This document shows positions 27,088 to 35,203 of a DNA stretch of 64,000 nucleotides, piece after piece. How positions within the stretch are numbered: position 1 is the stretch's first letter; every line of letters begins with the position of its first letter. Below the pieces are notes generated by a model, which did not search any database, had not been told where the DNA came from, and was given only the letters and a program-made list of their open reading frames with translations. The stretch is taken from contig NZ_WEGH01000006.1 in the NCBI RefSeq assembly GCF_009604375.1, forward strand, positions 404,074 to 468,073, in the 5' to 3' direction. The position numbers and the translations under genes were made by a program. Source of the stretch: Actinomadura macrotermitis. GTDB lineage: Bacteria > Actinomycetota > Actinomycetes > Streptosporangiales > Streptosporangiaceae.

Positions 27088-28641
27088 TCAGCCGAGCGGC
27101 AGGTCCAAGGCCGACGGCGCCTGAACGGTGATCGTCGAACCGGCGACATCGGCGTCGCCGTACAGCGGGTCCTTGGTGTCGACGACGAGCATCAGCCGGT
27201 GCCCGGCGGGCACGTCGAACGAGGTCGCCTGGAGCCGCACCGGCACCCGCTGCGCCCTGCCGGGGACGGCGCGCAGCAGCGTGGTGGCCTCGTGGGTGAT
27301 CAGACGGCCCTTGCCCTTGGCGTCGACGTCGTACAGGTACGACACCAGCGTGCCGGTCCTGGCGGAGGCGGTGACGGTCAGGTCGAGCCTGGGAATACCG
27401 CGCAGCCGCTTGCCCGCCTTCAGCACCGGGGTGCTCCACACGCCCGCCACGCGCCGGTCGATCCGGCCGGTGTCGAGGGTGTTGGGGATGCCGAAGGTCT
27501 GCAGGCCGCCGCTGACGATGACGATGCCGGCGGTCGCGGCGCTGTCCTTGCCGGCGGGCAGCGCCCGGTTCCAGCCCGCCGGGGCCACCGCGCCGAGCGT
27601 GCCGTCGCCGGCGAGGCCGAGCCGCTCGGTGCGCCCGGTCATCGACGCGACGTCCCGGTAGCGCTCGACCTTGCGCGACCAGGCGACCTCGGCCGCGATC
27701 GGCGGCTCGCGGTCGATGCCGTTGTCCCGGCCGGTCAGGTAGTGGTCGAACCAGCGGTGGGCGTCGTCCCAGGTGCGGCTCGGGATACCGAAGACGCCGG
27801 TGGCGTGCGCGGTGGCGTGGTCGCCGATCGACAGGTCCAGCCGCTTCGGGCCGGTGAGGCCGGCGAAGTGGCGCAGCACCTGGTTCGGCGCGAACAGCGT
27901 CTCGCCGTAGGAGTTGGAGATCATGATCGGCACCCGGCGCGCGTTGAGCTGCGCCTGGTAATTGCCGGGCGAGCGCACCGCGCCCCACTTGATCAGCTGC
28001 GGGACGTTGCGGTTGGCGCCGAAGTCGTTGATGATCCGGTCGCTGGCCGGGCTGAGGCGCCCGGTGAGGCGGCCCGTGATGGCCAGCATCGCGTAGGCGC
28101 TCATGTGCCGGGTCTCGTTCGCGTACAGCGACTCGACCAGGTCGCCCCAGGTGTCCATGGCGACGACGGCCGCGACGCGCTTGTCGTGCGCGGCGACCAG
28201 CTGGCTGATGCCCGAGCCGTAGGAGATGCCGGCGAACCCGATCCTGGAACGGTCCACCGGTGTGTGCGACTCCAGCCAGTCGATGGCCCTGGAGCCGTCG
28301 GCCCAGTCGTCCGGCCCGGCCACGTCGATGCCGCCGCCGGAGTTGAAGAATCCGCGCGCGGTGTAGCTGAGGACGATGTAGCCCTTCTCGGCGAATTTGG
28401 CCGCCTGCGCGATGTACTCGTGGTCCTCCAGGGTCCAACTGGAGATGAACACGATCGCCGGGTGCGGGCCCTTGCCGCGCGGGACGAAGACGTTGCCGTC
28501 GAGCTTCACGCCGCCGGTGCTCGAGATGGCGATCTCGCGGTAGTCGTAGGCCGGGGCGGCGCTCGCCGGCGGGGCCGCCGCCACCGTTCCGCCGGCGGCC
28601 CCGGCCAGCGCGATCACAGCGGCCGTCCTGCACTTGAACAC
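27088..28641 (-). CDS. Secreted alpha/beta-hydrolase, CocE/X-Pro dipeptidyl-peptidase type
   Basis: The 517-residue protein has a signal peptide (about 1-29; AAVIALAGAAGG, ASAAP cleavage), an alpha/beta-hydrolase domain with GISYGSG nucleophile elbow (about 136-142), IGDHATAH region and a C-terminal jelly-roll domain (LDLTVTAS, QATSFDVPAGHRLMLVVDTKDPLYG). This is the layout of CocE/NonD esterases and X-Pro dipeptidyl-peptidases. GTG 28641 is chosen because GGGGGAA precedes it and the signal peptide starts there; the in-frame 39 residues upstream are not signal-like. Likely an exported peptidase or esterase. Alternating GTCAC half-sites lie upstream. Confidence 0.85.
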   Translation of the reverse strand: MFKCRTAAVIALAGAAGGTVAAAPPASAAPAYDYREIAISSTGGVKLDGNVFVPRGKGPHPAIVFISSWTLEDHEYIAQAAKFAEKGYIVLSYTARGFFNSGGGIDVAGPDDWADGSRAIDWLESHTPVDRSRIGFAGISYGSGISQLVAAHDKRVAAVVAMDTWGDLVESLYANETRHMSAYAMLAITGRLTGRLSPASDRIINDFGANRNVPQLIKWGAVRSPGNYQAQLNARRVPIMISNSYGETLFAPNQVLRHFAGLTGPKRLDLSIGDHATAHATGVFGIPSRTWDDAHRWFDHYLTGRDNGIDREPPIAAEVAWSRKVERYRDVASMTGRTERLGLAGDGTLGAVAPAGWNRALPAGKDSAATAGIVIVSGGLQTFGIPNTLDTGRIDRRVAGVWSTPVLKAGKRLRGIPRLDLTVTASARTGTLVSYLYDVDAKGKGRLITHEATTLLRAVPGRAQRVPVRLQATSFDVPAGHRLMLVVDTKDPLYGDADVAGSTITVQAPSALDLPLG

Positions 28642-28753
28642 GGGCCATTCCCCCAAGAACGCCGGTCCGGAACCCGCCCTGCGGCCGTCCGTGACCAGAA
28701 AGCGGTTACTGATGACTAGAACGGCGTTCAGTGTGACAGAACCCGACTTTTGT

Positions 28754-28774
28754 GTCACGAGTGACGAGCGTCAC
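28754..28774. promoter_or_regulatory. Alternating GTCAC/GTGAC half-sites
   Basis: GTCAC (28754-28758), GTGAC (28761-28765) and GTCAC (28770-28774) alternate in orientation with 2- and 4-bp spacers. They lie about 115 bp upstream of the secreted hydrolase start in a locally AT-richer stretch. This pattern could bind a dimeric or multimeric regulator. The regulator is not identified. Confidence 0.4.
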
Positions 28775-28790
28775 CGGACGGCCCGTCCGG
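28774..28790 (-). terminator. Hairpin after SnoaL-like gene
   Basis: CCGGACG-GCC-CGTCCGG is a perfect 7-bp stem with a 3-nt loop, 70 bp beyond the stop of the minus-strand SnoaL-like gene and upstream of the hydrolase promoter. It is a plausible intergenic terminator. Confidence 0.4.
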
Positions 28791-28859
28791 CCACGGCGCC
28801 GCAGCACCGGTACGCCCGCCGGGAGCCGGGCGGCATGATCGGGCTGCGAGGCGGGGCGT

Positions 28860-29270
28860 TCAGACCCGCTCGATGGGGGTCAGGGCCTCGTTCCAGCGGG
28901 TCGTGTCCGTGTACTGGTGCAGCCAGGACAGCTTGTCGTCGGCCACTCGCCACAGGTGCACGAACTCGGCCTCGTAGGCGCGGCCGGTGGACCGCGCGGT
29001 GCCCCGGTAGTGGCCGGTGACCACGAACGTGCCGTCGCTCGTCTCCTGCCAGGTCTCGGGATAGGGGACCGTCTCGAACTCCTGGTAGACCGCGCCCCAG
29101 ATCCGGCCGAGGGCCTCGTCGGGGCCATGGAAGGCGCCACCCGCGCCGCAGGGCATGCCCGGCGCGGTGTGGGCCTCGAAGCCGGGGTGCAGCAGCTTCG
29201 CGAGTCCGACGGCGTCGGCGGACCGGGCGGCGGTGTAGAAGGCCTGCACCTGGCCGAGGGGGGTCGTCAT
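28860..29270 (-). CDS. SnoaL-like / NTF2-fold protein
   Basis: The 136-residue cone-fold protein begins VQAFYTAARSADAVGLAKLLHP, the usual SnoaL/NTF2 opening. It ends with FVVTGHYRGTARSTGR and FVHLWRVADDKLSWLHQYTDT, the typical last strands. Members are small-molecule isomerases, hydrolases or ligand carriers. ATG 29270 has GGAG upstream and is preferred over the in-frame 29309 start, which would place the operator inside the coding region. It is divergent from a TetR gene across a 34-bp near-perfect palindrome, so that TetR probably represses it. Confidence 0.85.
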   Translation of the reverse strand: MTTPLGQVQAFYTAARSADAVGLAKLLHPGFEAHTAPGMPCGAGGAFHGPDEALGRIWGAVYQEFETVPYPETWQETSDGTFVVTGHYRGTARSTGRAYEAEFVHLWRVADDKLSWLHQYTDTTRWNEALTPIERV

Positions 29271-29280
29271 GCGCGCTCCA

Positions 29281-29314
29281 ATTAGTTGGTAGATTCTAGA
29301 ATCAACCAACTAAT
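29281..29314. promoter_or_regulatory. 34-bp near-perfect palindromic operator
   Basis: ATTAGTTGGT at 29281-29290 mirrors ACCAACTAAT at 29305-29314. The centre GATTCTAGAATC (29292-29303) is itself a perfect palindrome. Of 17 base pairs, 16 match (only 29291/29304 fail). It fills the gap between the divergent SnoaL-like and TetR genes, and TAGAAT occurs on both strands inside it as a possible -10 box. It is the expected operator of the TetR at 29332. Confidence 0.75.
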
Positions 29315-29331
29315 ACCAGGGGACGCAGAGC

Positions 29332-29898
29332 GTGGGAAGACCCGCCAAGTTCGACACCGACCAGATCCTGGACGCGGCGCTGGCCATCGTGGCCGAGGCC
29401 GGTCCGGCCTCGGCCACGATGGGGGCGGTCGCCGCCCGCGCGGGTGCCCCGACCGGCTCGGTCTACCACCGGTTCGGCTCGCGGGACCTGCTGCTCGCGG
29501 CGCTGTGGCTGCGGTGCGTGCGGCTGTTCCAGGAGGGCTTCCTGGCCGCGCTGGCCGCAGGGGACGCCGAGGCCGCCGCGCTGCACACCCCCCGGTGGTG
29601 CCGGGAACATCCCGCCGAGGCGGCCGTGCTGCTCCTGCACCGCCGCGAGGACCTGCTGGCCCGCTGGCCCGACGAGCTCGGCGACGACCTGGCCTCGGTC
29701 AACTCCCGCGTGGGGGCCGCATTGCACGCCTTCGCCACCGAACGTCCGGAACTCGACCTCGACCGCCTGATCTTCGCGCTGGTCGACGTCCCCTACGGCG
29801 CGGTCCACCGGCATCTGGTGGAACGGCGCTCGCCCCCGCCCACGGTCGACGACCTCGTCCTCGCCGCCTGCCGCGCCGTACTGCCGCGCTCGTCCTGA
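29332..29898 (+). CDS. TetR-family transcriptional regulator
   Basis: The 188-residue protein has an N-terminal helix-turn-helix (residues about 5-50; FDTDQILDAALAIVAEAG, then ATMGAVAARAGAPTGSVYHRFGSRD) and a helical C-domain. GTG 29332 is the first start in frame. The large palindrome 18 bp upstream and the divergent SnoaL-like gene indicate autoregulation and control of that neighbour. Ligand unknown. Confidence 0.9.
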   Translation: MGRPAKFDTDQILDAALAIVAEAGPASATMGAVAARAGAPTGSVYHRFGSRDLLLAALWLRCVRLFQEGFLAALAAGDAEAAALHTPRWCREHPAEAAVLLLHRREDLLARWPDELGDDLASVNSRVGAALHAFATERPELDLDRLIFALVDVPYGAVHRHLVERRSPPPTVDDLVLAACRAVLPRSS

Positions 29899-29928
29899 GG
29901 TGCGGGCGGGGACCAGGTCGCCGTGTCC

Positions 29929-30354
29929 TCAGAAGGACATCTCCTTGGTCTGGGTGAGGCGGATGTGGTTGCCGGACGGGTCGCGGAAGGACGCGTCGAT
30001 GCCGTACGGCTCCTCGGTGGGCTCCTCGACGAACTCCACGCCCCGCGCGACCAGCTCCTTGTGCGCGGCGCGGCAGTCGTCGGTGGCCAGGAAGACCGTC
30101 CCGGCGAAGCCCTTGGCGGTCAGTTCCCGGACCTGCGCGGCGGTCGCCTCGTCCATGATCGGCTGGCCGGGCACCGTCATCAGCACGATGCCCATGCCCT
30201 CGCGGCCGGGCGGGCCGACCTCCAGCCAGCGGAAGCCCCCCATCTCGGGCGGGCTGACGTCGACGCGCACCTCCATGCCGAGCTTGCGGGTGTAGAACTC
30301 CAGCGCCTCGTCCTGGTCGTGCACCCAGAGCTGCGTACTGGAAACAGTGATCAT
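29929..30354 (-). CDS. VOC-superfamily (glyoxalase-like) protein
   Basis: The 141-residue protein has paired beta-alpha-beta-beta-beta modules of the vicinal-oxygen-chelate fold: VHDQDEALEFYTRKLGMEVRVD in the first half (metal-ligand His at about 11) and FRDPSGNHIRLTQ at the end (ligand His/Glu region). It could be a glyoxalase-like lyase, dioxygenase or resistance protein. ATG 30354 has GAGGTTCCG upstream. It starts 23 bp after the AraC regulator stop, so the two form an AraC-VOC operon. Confidence 0.88.
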   Translation of the reverse strand: MITVSSTQLWVHDQDEALEFYTRKLGMEVRVDVSPPEMGGFRWLEVGPPGREGMGIVLMTVPGQPIMDEATAAQVRELTAKGFAGTVFLATDDCRAAHKELVARGVEFVEEPTEEPYGIDASFRDPSGNHIRLTQTKEMSF

Positions 30355-30377
30355 CGGAACCTCCGTGGAATCGGTGG

Positions 30378-30821
30378 TCACGACGCTACGGCGCTGTCCC
30401 TGGGGGCGTCTTCTCGAAACGTCCGGTTCTTCGGGCGCCCGTAAATGCGCCGCATGCACGCCGGAACCCGGGCCCGCGCCGCGGCGGGCGGGAACGAGGC
30501 CCGGTACACCGTCGGCGTCATGCCGTACACGCGCCCGAAGCTGGTGGTGAACGAGCCGGTGCTCTGCAGGCCGACCCGCAGGCAGATCTCGGTGACCGTC
30601 CAGTCGGTGTCGCGCAGCAGCGCGGCGGCCCGCTCCAGCCGCCGGGTGAGCAGGTAGGCGTGCGGGGACTCGCCGAACGCGCGCCGGAACTCCTGGCTGA
30701 AGTGCCCGCGCGACAGGCCGGCGGCGCGGGCGAGGTCGGCGACGGTCAGCGGCTCGAAGTACCGTCCGTCCGCCAGGTCCTTGGCGCGCAGCAGGTGCCG
30801 CGCCGGTGGAACGAAGGCCAT
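30378..30821 (-). CDS. AraC-family regulator, single HTH domain
   Basis: The 147-residue protein is essentially an AraC/XylS DNA-binding domain (about residues 22-120): TVADLARAAGLSRGHFSQEFRRAFG and the second helix-turn-helix TVTEICLRVGLQSTGSFTTSFGRVYGMTP. No ligand domain is present, as in the short AraC regulators commonly paired with VOC genes. A basic tail follows. ATG 30821 has GGCGG upstream. It probably controls the downstream VOC gene and itself. Confidence 0.9.
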   Translation of the reverse strand: MAFVPPARHLLRAKDLADGRYFEPLTVADLARAAGLSRGHFSQEFRRAFGESPHAYLLTRRLERAAALLRDTDWTVTEICLRVGLQSTGSFTTSFGRVYGMTPTVYRASFPPAAARARVPACMRRIYGRPKNRTFREDAPRDSAVAS

Positions 30822-30903
30822 GTCCGCCAGTATTGCGCGCCGGACGAACGCCGGAGGCGCCCCGCACGTCCTACTCTGTGACATCGCGACCGAAGAATCC
30901 GGG

Positions 30904-31659
30904 GTGGACGTGATCATCGCTAGTGGCACCGACCTGTTCGACCGTTTGACCGGCACCCAGCCGGCCCCGCCCTGGTGGCTGGTGATCCTGGTCGGGCTGC
31001 TCGCGCTCGGCACCGTCCTGCACGGCCGCACCTGGCGGATCGCGCGCAACGTGGTCACCATCGCGCACGAGGGCGGGCACGCGCTGATCGCGCTCGTCAC
31101 CGGCCGCAAGCTGGACGGGATCAAGCTGCACTCCGACACCTCGGGCGTCACCGTCTCGCGCGGCAAGCCGCACGGGCCCGGCATGGTGTTCACCGCGATG
31201 GCCGGCTACCTCACGCCGCCGCTGCTCGGCCTGCTGTTCGCCGCGCTGCTCGCGGCGGGCCGCATCACCTTGATGCTGTGGTTCTCCCTCGCCCTGCTCG
31301 GCGCCATGCTGGTGATGATCCGCAACGTCTACGGCGCGGTGTCGGTGCTGGTCACCGGCGCGGTGGTGTTCGGGGTGTCCTGGCTGGCCGGGCCCACGCT
31401 GCAGGCCGCGTTCGCCTACCTGGCCGCCTGGTTCCTGCTGTTCGCCGCGACCCGCCCGGTGATCGAGCTGCAGCGGACCCGGGCCCAGCAGATGCGGGCC
31501 CGCTCGATGTACCTGTCCTCCGACGCCGACCAGCTCGCCCACCTGACGGGCGTCCCGGGCCTCACCTGGGTCGCGCTGTTCATCGCGGTCGCGCTCGGCT
31601 CCCTGGCCCTCGGCGGCCTCCTGCTGGCCCCCGACACCGCCTCGCTGCCCGGCCTCTAA
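30904..31659 (+). CDS. M50-family (M50B-like) membrane metallopeptidase
   Basis: The 251-residue protein has about six membrane helices and the zinc motif HEGGH at residues 55-59 within the first conserved helix (VVTIAHEGGHALIALVTGR), the signature of M50B-like peptidases. The usual NPDG-like second motif is not obvious, which is common in this subgroup. GTG 30904 is chosen; GTG 30910 is equally possible. It may cut membrane proteins in the bilayer, but no substrate such as an anti-sigma factor is next to it. It ends in a 4-bp convergent overlap with the PaiB-like gene. Confidence 0.8.
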   Translation: MDVIIASGTDLFDRLTGTQPAPPWWLVILVGLLALGTVLHGRTWRIARNVVTIAHEGGHALIALVTGRKLDGIKLHSDTSGVTVSRGKPHGPGMVFTAMAGYLTPPLLGLLFAALLAAGRITLMLWFSLALLGAMLVMIRNVYGAVSVLVTGAVVFGVSWLAGPTLQAAFAYLAAWFLLFAATRPVIELQRTRAQQMRARSMYLSSDADQLAHLTGVPGLTWVALFIAVALGSLALGGLLLAPDTASLPGL

Positions 31660-32282
31660 AGGTGCCGGCGGCGCAGGTGGGCGAGGGCCCGCTCATCGGC
31701 CGCCGTGCCCCGGTCGGCCAGCCGATCGGCGATGCGCTCGAGCACGGGCCGCTTCTTGTTGCCGGCGTACTTGAACTTGGCCCGCACCCCGGTGACGGTC
31801 AGCTCCAGGCCCCGGATGCCCGGCAGCACCCGCCGGTCGGGGTCGGCCAGGTCCACGGGCAGCCGCGCCGAACCGGGCTCGAAGTGCGCGAGCTGGGCGT
31901 TCAGGATCGCGGCCTTCTCCGCGTCCCCGTCCACGATCCGCACATCGCAGGCGAGCTGGACGCTGGCGTAGTACGAGGTGGGAATGGCCCGCCCGACGTC
32001 CTGCCCCTCGTTGCGCCCCCACTCCGAGGGCGCGTACACGTAGTCGTCGATCACCGTCAGCACCGCGCGGGGCCGCTCCTCCAGGGCCTCCCAGACCGGG
32101 TTGGGCCGCGCCAGGTGCAACCGGACGCTGCGCTCCCCGTCGAACAGGAAGTGCGTCGGCACCACCACGGGCAGATCCCGGTCCCGCCCGCCCGCGACGA
32201 GCTGCCCGAAGTCCCGCCCGTCGGCCAGCCAGGCCTTCCACTCACCGTCGTCGAGAGGGGCGTCCCAAGGATGCACAAGCAT
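31656..32282 (-). CDS. PaiB-like FMN-binding negative regulator
   Basis: The 208-residue protein shows the split-barrel flavin fold of PaiB proteins: PVVVPTHFLFDG (about 39-50), VRLHLARPNP, RAVLTVIDDYVYAPSEWG (about 74-91) and IPTSYYASVQLACDVRI. Bacillus PaiB is a repressor of sporulation/protease genes. Related proteins may instead be flavin or heme-utilising enzymes. It is divergent from the SWIM-VWA operon by 72 bp and convergent to the M50 gene, so its link to either is unclear. Confidence 0.75.
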   Translation of the reverse strand: MLVHPWDAPLDDGEWKAWLADGRDFGQLVAGGRDRDLPVVVPTHFLFDGERSVRLHLARPNPVWEALEERPRAVLTVIDDYVYAPSEWGRNEGQDVGRAIPTSYYASVQLACDVRIVDGDAEKAAILNAQLAHFEPGSARLPVDLADPDRRVLPGIRGLELTVTGVRAKFKYAGNKKRPVLERIADRLADRGTAADERALAHLRRRHL

Positions 32283-32354
32283 GCCCGGAACCCTACCGAT
32301 GCCCCGTTCTGACCAGGGCAGTGGATTGTCCGACCCGGTGGATAGTTTCGGGGT

Positions 32355-33644
32355 GTGAGCGACCGATGGGATCGGGAACACGTGCTCGGGCTCGCGCCCG
32401 ACGCGGCGTCGGCCAAGGCCGGCGGGAAGGTGGCCGAACCGGCCAAGTGGGGTGATGCGGGCTGCGACGGCGAGGCCGTCTGGGGGGAGTGCCAGGGCAG
32501 CGGCAAGAGCGCCTACCGGGCGTGCGCGGAGCTCGCCGAGCCGGCGTTCCGGTGCTCGTGCCCGAGCCGCAAGTTCCCCTGCAAGCACGTGCTCGGCCTG
32601 CTGTTGCTGTGGAGCGATGGCGCGGTCGGGGCGGGCGCGCGGCCCGAGTGGGTGCGGGAGTGGCTGGAGCAGCGGCGGCAGCGCGCCGAGAAGGCGCAGG
32701 AGAAGAAGGCCGTCACCGCCGCCAAGGTCAAGGACCCGAAGACGGCCGAGGCGCGCGAGCGGCAGGTCGCGGCGGGGGTCGCCGATCTCGACCAGTGGCT
32801 GCGCGACCAGGTCGCGCACGGGCTGGCGCAGGCGGAGAAGGCCCCCTACCGGCTGTGGGACGACGCCGCGCGGCGCCTGGTCGACGCCAAGGCCGGCGCG
32901 CTCGCCGGGCAGGTCAGGTCGCTCGCGGCGGTCCCCCGGCAGCCCGGGTGGCCCGGGCGGCTGCTGGAGGAGTACGCGCTGCTGCGGCTGCTCGTCACCG
33001 CCTACGGGCGCGATGATCTTCCGGGGCCGCTGCGGGAGACCGTGCGGGCCCGGATCGGGTTCACCCAGGGGCAGGACGAGGTCCTCGCGGAGGGCCAGCG
33101 GGTCCGCGACCGGTGGTGCGTGATCGGGTCGCGCGACACCGCGCAGGACCAGCTGACCACGCGCCGGGTGTGGCTGCGGGCGCGGAGCGGCCGGCCGGCG
33201 CTGGTGCTGTCGTTCGGCGCGCCCGGCCGCCCCCTGGACGCCTCGCTGGTCGTCGGCACCGAACTGGACGCCGAACTGGCCTTCTACCCGGGTGCTCAGC
33301 CGCTGCGGGCGCTGGTCGCCGAGCGGTACGGCCAAGCGGTGCCCGGCGTTCCGGACGGCACGTCGGTGCAGGGTTTTCTGGACGAGCACGCTGCCGCCGT
33401 CGCCGCCGATCCCTGGCTGGACCGGCTGCCGGCCGTCCTGGAGCAGGTGCGGCTCGCCCGCGACGAGCAGGGCCTGTGGGCCGTCGACGGCGACGAGCAG
33501 TCGCTGCCGCTGCGCCTGGCCGACCCGTGGCGGCTGCTCGCGGTGTCGGGCGGGCAGCCGGTCACGCTCGCCGGGGAGTGGACGCGGCAGGGGCTGCGGG
33601 CGCTGGCCGCCTGGCACGCCGACGAGGGAGCGGTGATCCTGTGA
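32355..33644 (+). CDS. SWIM zinc-finger protein (YehQ-like), first gene of MoxR/VWA operon
   Basis: The 429-residue protein has an N-terminal SWIM finger CSC-x8-CKH (about 68-77; FRCSCPSRKFPCKHVLGLLLLW), a zinc fold for DNA or protein binding. A charged coiled-coil-like segment (WLEQRRQRAEKAQEKKAVTAAK) and an all-helical body follow. GTG 32355 has no clear Shine-Dalgarno sequence. TAGTTT (32343-32348) lies at -10 distance, so a leaderless mRNA is possible. Its stop overlaps the next gene by 4 bp. It matches the SWIM component of YehL-type MoxR/VWA clusters. Confidence 0.85.
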   Translation: MSDRWDREHVLGLAPDAASAKAGGKVAEPAKWGDAGCDGEAVWGECQGSGKSAYRACAELAEPAFRCSCPSRKFPCKHVLGLLLLWSDGAVGAGARPEWVREWLEQRRQRAEKAQEKKAVTAAKVKDPKTAEARERQVAAGVADLDQWLRDQVAHGLAQAEKAPYRLWDDAARRLVDAKAGALAGQVRSLAAVPRQPGWPGRLLEEYALLRLLVTAYGRDDLPGPLRETVRARIGFTQGQDEVLAEGQRVRDRWCVIGSRDTAQDQLTTRRVWLRARSGRPALVLSFGAPGRPLDASLVVGTELDAELAFYPGAQPLRALVAERYGQAVPGVPDGTSVQGFLDEHAAAVAADPWLDRLPAVLEQVRLARDEQGLWAVDGDEQSLPLRLADPWRLLAVSGGQPVTLAGEWTRQGLRALAAWHADEGAVIL

Positions 33645-35203
33645 ACGCCTGGAACGAGCACGTCAGCGCAGCGCTGCTCGGCACCGAGCGGCGGCCCGCG
33701 CCGCGGCTGCCCGAGGCGCCCGCCGAGGACGGCGACGCGGCGGGCCGGCTGCTCGACCAGGCCGCGGTGCTGGCGGTCCGGCGCCGCGCCGGGCTCCGGC
33801 CGCCGCGCTGCGCCGCCGGCCCGATCGCGCCGGCGCCGCCCGAGGAGCTGCCGGTCGTGCCGGCGCCGGCGGCCGCGCGGCTCGCCCGGATCCTGGCAGG
33901 CGAGCAGATCCGGGTGCTGCCCGAGTGGCTGGACGCGGCCGCGGCGCACGGGTACCGCGTCCCGGCGCGGCTGCTGCCCGACCTGCTGGAGAAGGGCCGC
34001 AGCGACCGGATGCTGCGCCCGTCGATCGCGCGGTCGGCCGGGCGGCGCGGCGTGTGGCTGGCGCTGCAGAACACCGACTGGGCCTACCTGGTCGGCGCCG
34101 GCGACGACCCCGGCGGCGGCGAGGAGGTGTGGCAGACCGGCACCCGCAACCAGCGCGTGGCGTACCTGAGCGCGCTGCGCGGCAGCGATCCGGCCAAGGC
34201 CCGCGAGGCGCTGAAGGAGACCTGGTCCAAGGAGCCCGCGCCCGACCGGACCGCGTTCCTGGCCACCTTCGCCCAGGGCCTGTCGCCCGACGACGAGGAG
34301 TTCCTGGAGGCCGCGCTGGAAGACCGCGGCAAGGACGTCCGGCAGCTCGCCTCCGACCTGCTGGCCCGCCTGCCCGGCTCGGCCTACGGCCGCCGGATGG
34401 CGATCCGGGCGCGGGCCTGCCTGCGCGCCGAGTCCCGGCCCGTGGTGACCAGCACGGCGCGGAACCGCCGGCAGACATGGATCCTGGTGGAGCCGCCGCA
34501 CGCCCACGACGAGGACCTGGCCCGCGACGGCGTCCCGTTCCACCCGAGCGGCTCGTTCGCGCCCGGCGCCCGCGCGGGCGGCCCGGTCGGCACCCGCGCG
34601 GCGTGGCTGCGCGAGATCCTGGCGCGCACACCGCTGTCCACCTGGACCGACCTGTTCGGGCTGCCCCCGATGGAGATCGTCTGCCTGCCCGTCGCGGACG
34701 CCGCCGACACCGACGGCCGCAGCACCCGCGACGTGCACATCGGCTGGGCCCGCGCCGCCCTCGGCCAGCGCGACGTCCCGTGGGCGCGCGCGCTGCTGAA
34801 GGGCGGGGTGATGGTGGACGAGCCCGAGGCCCTCGCCGACCTGCTCGCCGTCCTGCCCGCGGACGAGCGCGACACGGCCGCCGCCGGGCTGATCCGCTGG
34901 GTGGAGGGGCAGCCGGAGCTGCTGCGCGTGCTGGAGCGGGTGCCCGGCCCCTGGCGGGGCGAGCTCGCCGACGCCGTCGTCGCGGTGCTGACGGCCGCCG
35001 CCGACCGCCCGACGCACCGCCACGAGCACACCCTGCTCCAGCTCGGCCGCCTGGCCGACCAGTCCCTGGCCCCCGAGGCCGCGCCCCGCCTGGAGGCGCT
35101 GGCGCACCGGCTGGACCCCGCGTCCGCCGCGGCGCCCGTCCTCGCCGACCTCATCGAGACCCTGCGCTTCCGCAGCGACATGATCAAGGAGCTCTCCCTG
35201 TGA
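33641..35203 (+). CDS. DUF5691 helical-repeat protein of MoxR/VWA operon
   Basis: The 520-residue, all-helical protein matches DUF5691: NAWNEHVSAALLGTERRP opening, LPDLLEKG, a WLALQNTDWAYL motif (about 138-149), TRNQRVAYLSALR, and HEAT-like helical pairs through the C-terminus. There is no catalytic motif, so a scaffold role is likely. GTG 33641 overlaps the SWIM gene stop (GTGA), and its own stop overlaps the AAA+ gene in the same way. The strict coupling argues that it is a stoichiometric subunit of the same complex. Confidence 0.8.
   Translation: MNAWNEHVSAALLGTERRPAPRLPEAPAEDGDAAGRLLDQAAVLAVRRRAGLRPPRCAAGPIAPAPPEELPVVPAPAAARLARILAGEQIRVLPEWLDAAAAHGYRVPARLLPDLLEKGRSDRMLRPSIARSAGRRGVWLALQNTDWAYLVGAGDDPGGGEEVWQTGTRNQRVAYLSALRGSDPAKAREALKETWSKEPAPDRTAFLATFAQGLSPDDEEFLEAALEDRGKDVRQLASDLLARLPGSAYGRRMAIRARACLRAESRPVVTSTARNRRQTWILVEPPHAHDEDLARDGVPFHPSGSFAPGARAGGPVGTRAAWLREILARTPLSTWTDLFGLPPMEIVCLPVADAADTDGRSTRDVHIGWARAALGQRDVPWARALLKGGVMVDEPEALADLLAVLPADERDTAAAGLIRWVEGQPELLRVLERVPGPWRGELADAVVAVLTAAADRPTHRHEHTLLQLGRLADQSLAPEAAPRLEALAHRLDPASAAAPVLADLIETLRFRSDMIKELSL

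Noticed and set aside
30904..31659. M50 protease as an anti-sigma (site-2) protease for the sigma factor at 6532
   Set aside because: The genes are 24 kb apart, no anti-sigma factor with a cleavable TM domain is present, and this M50B-like subgroup differs from RseP.
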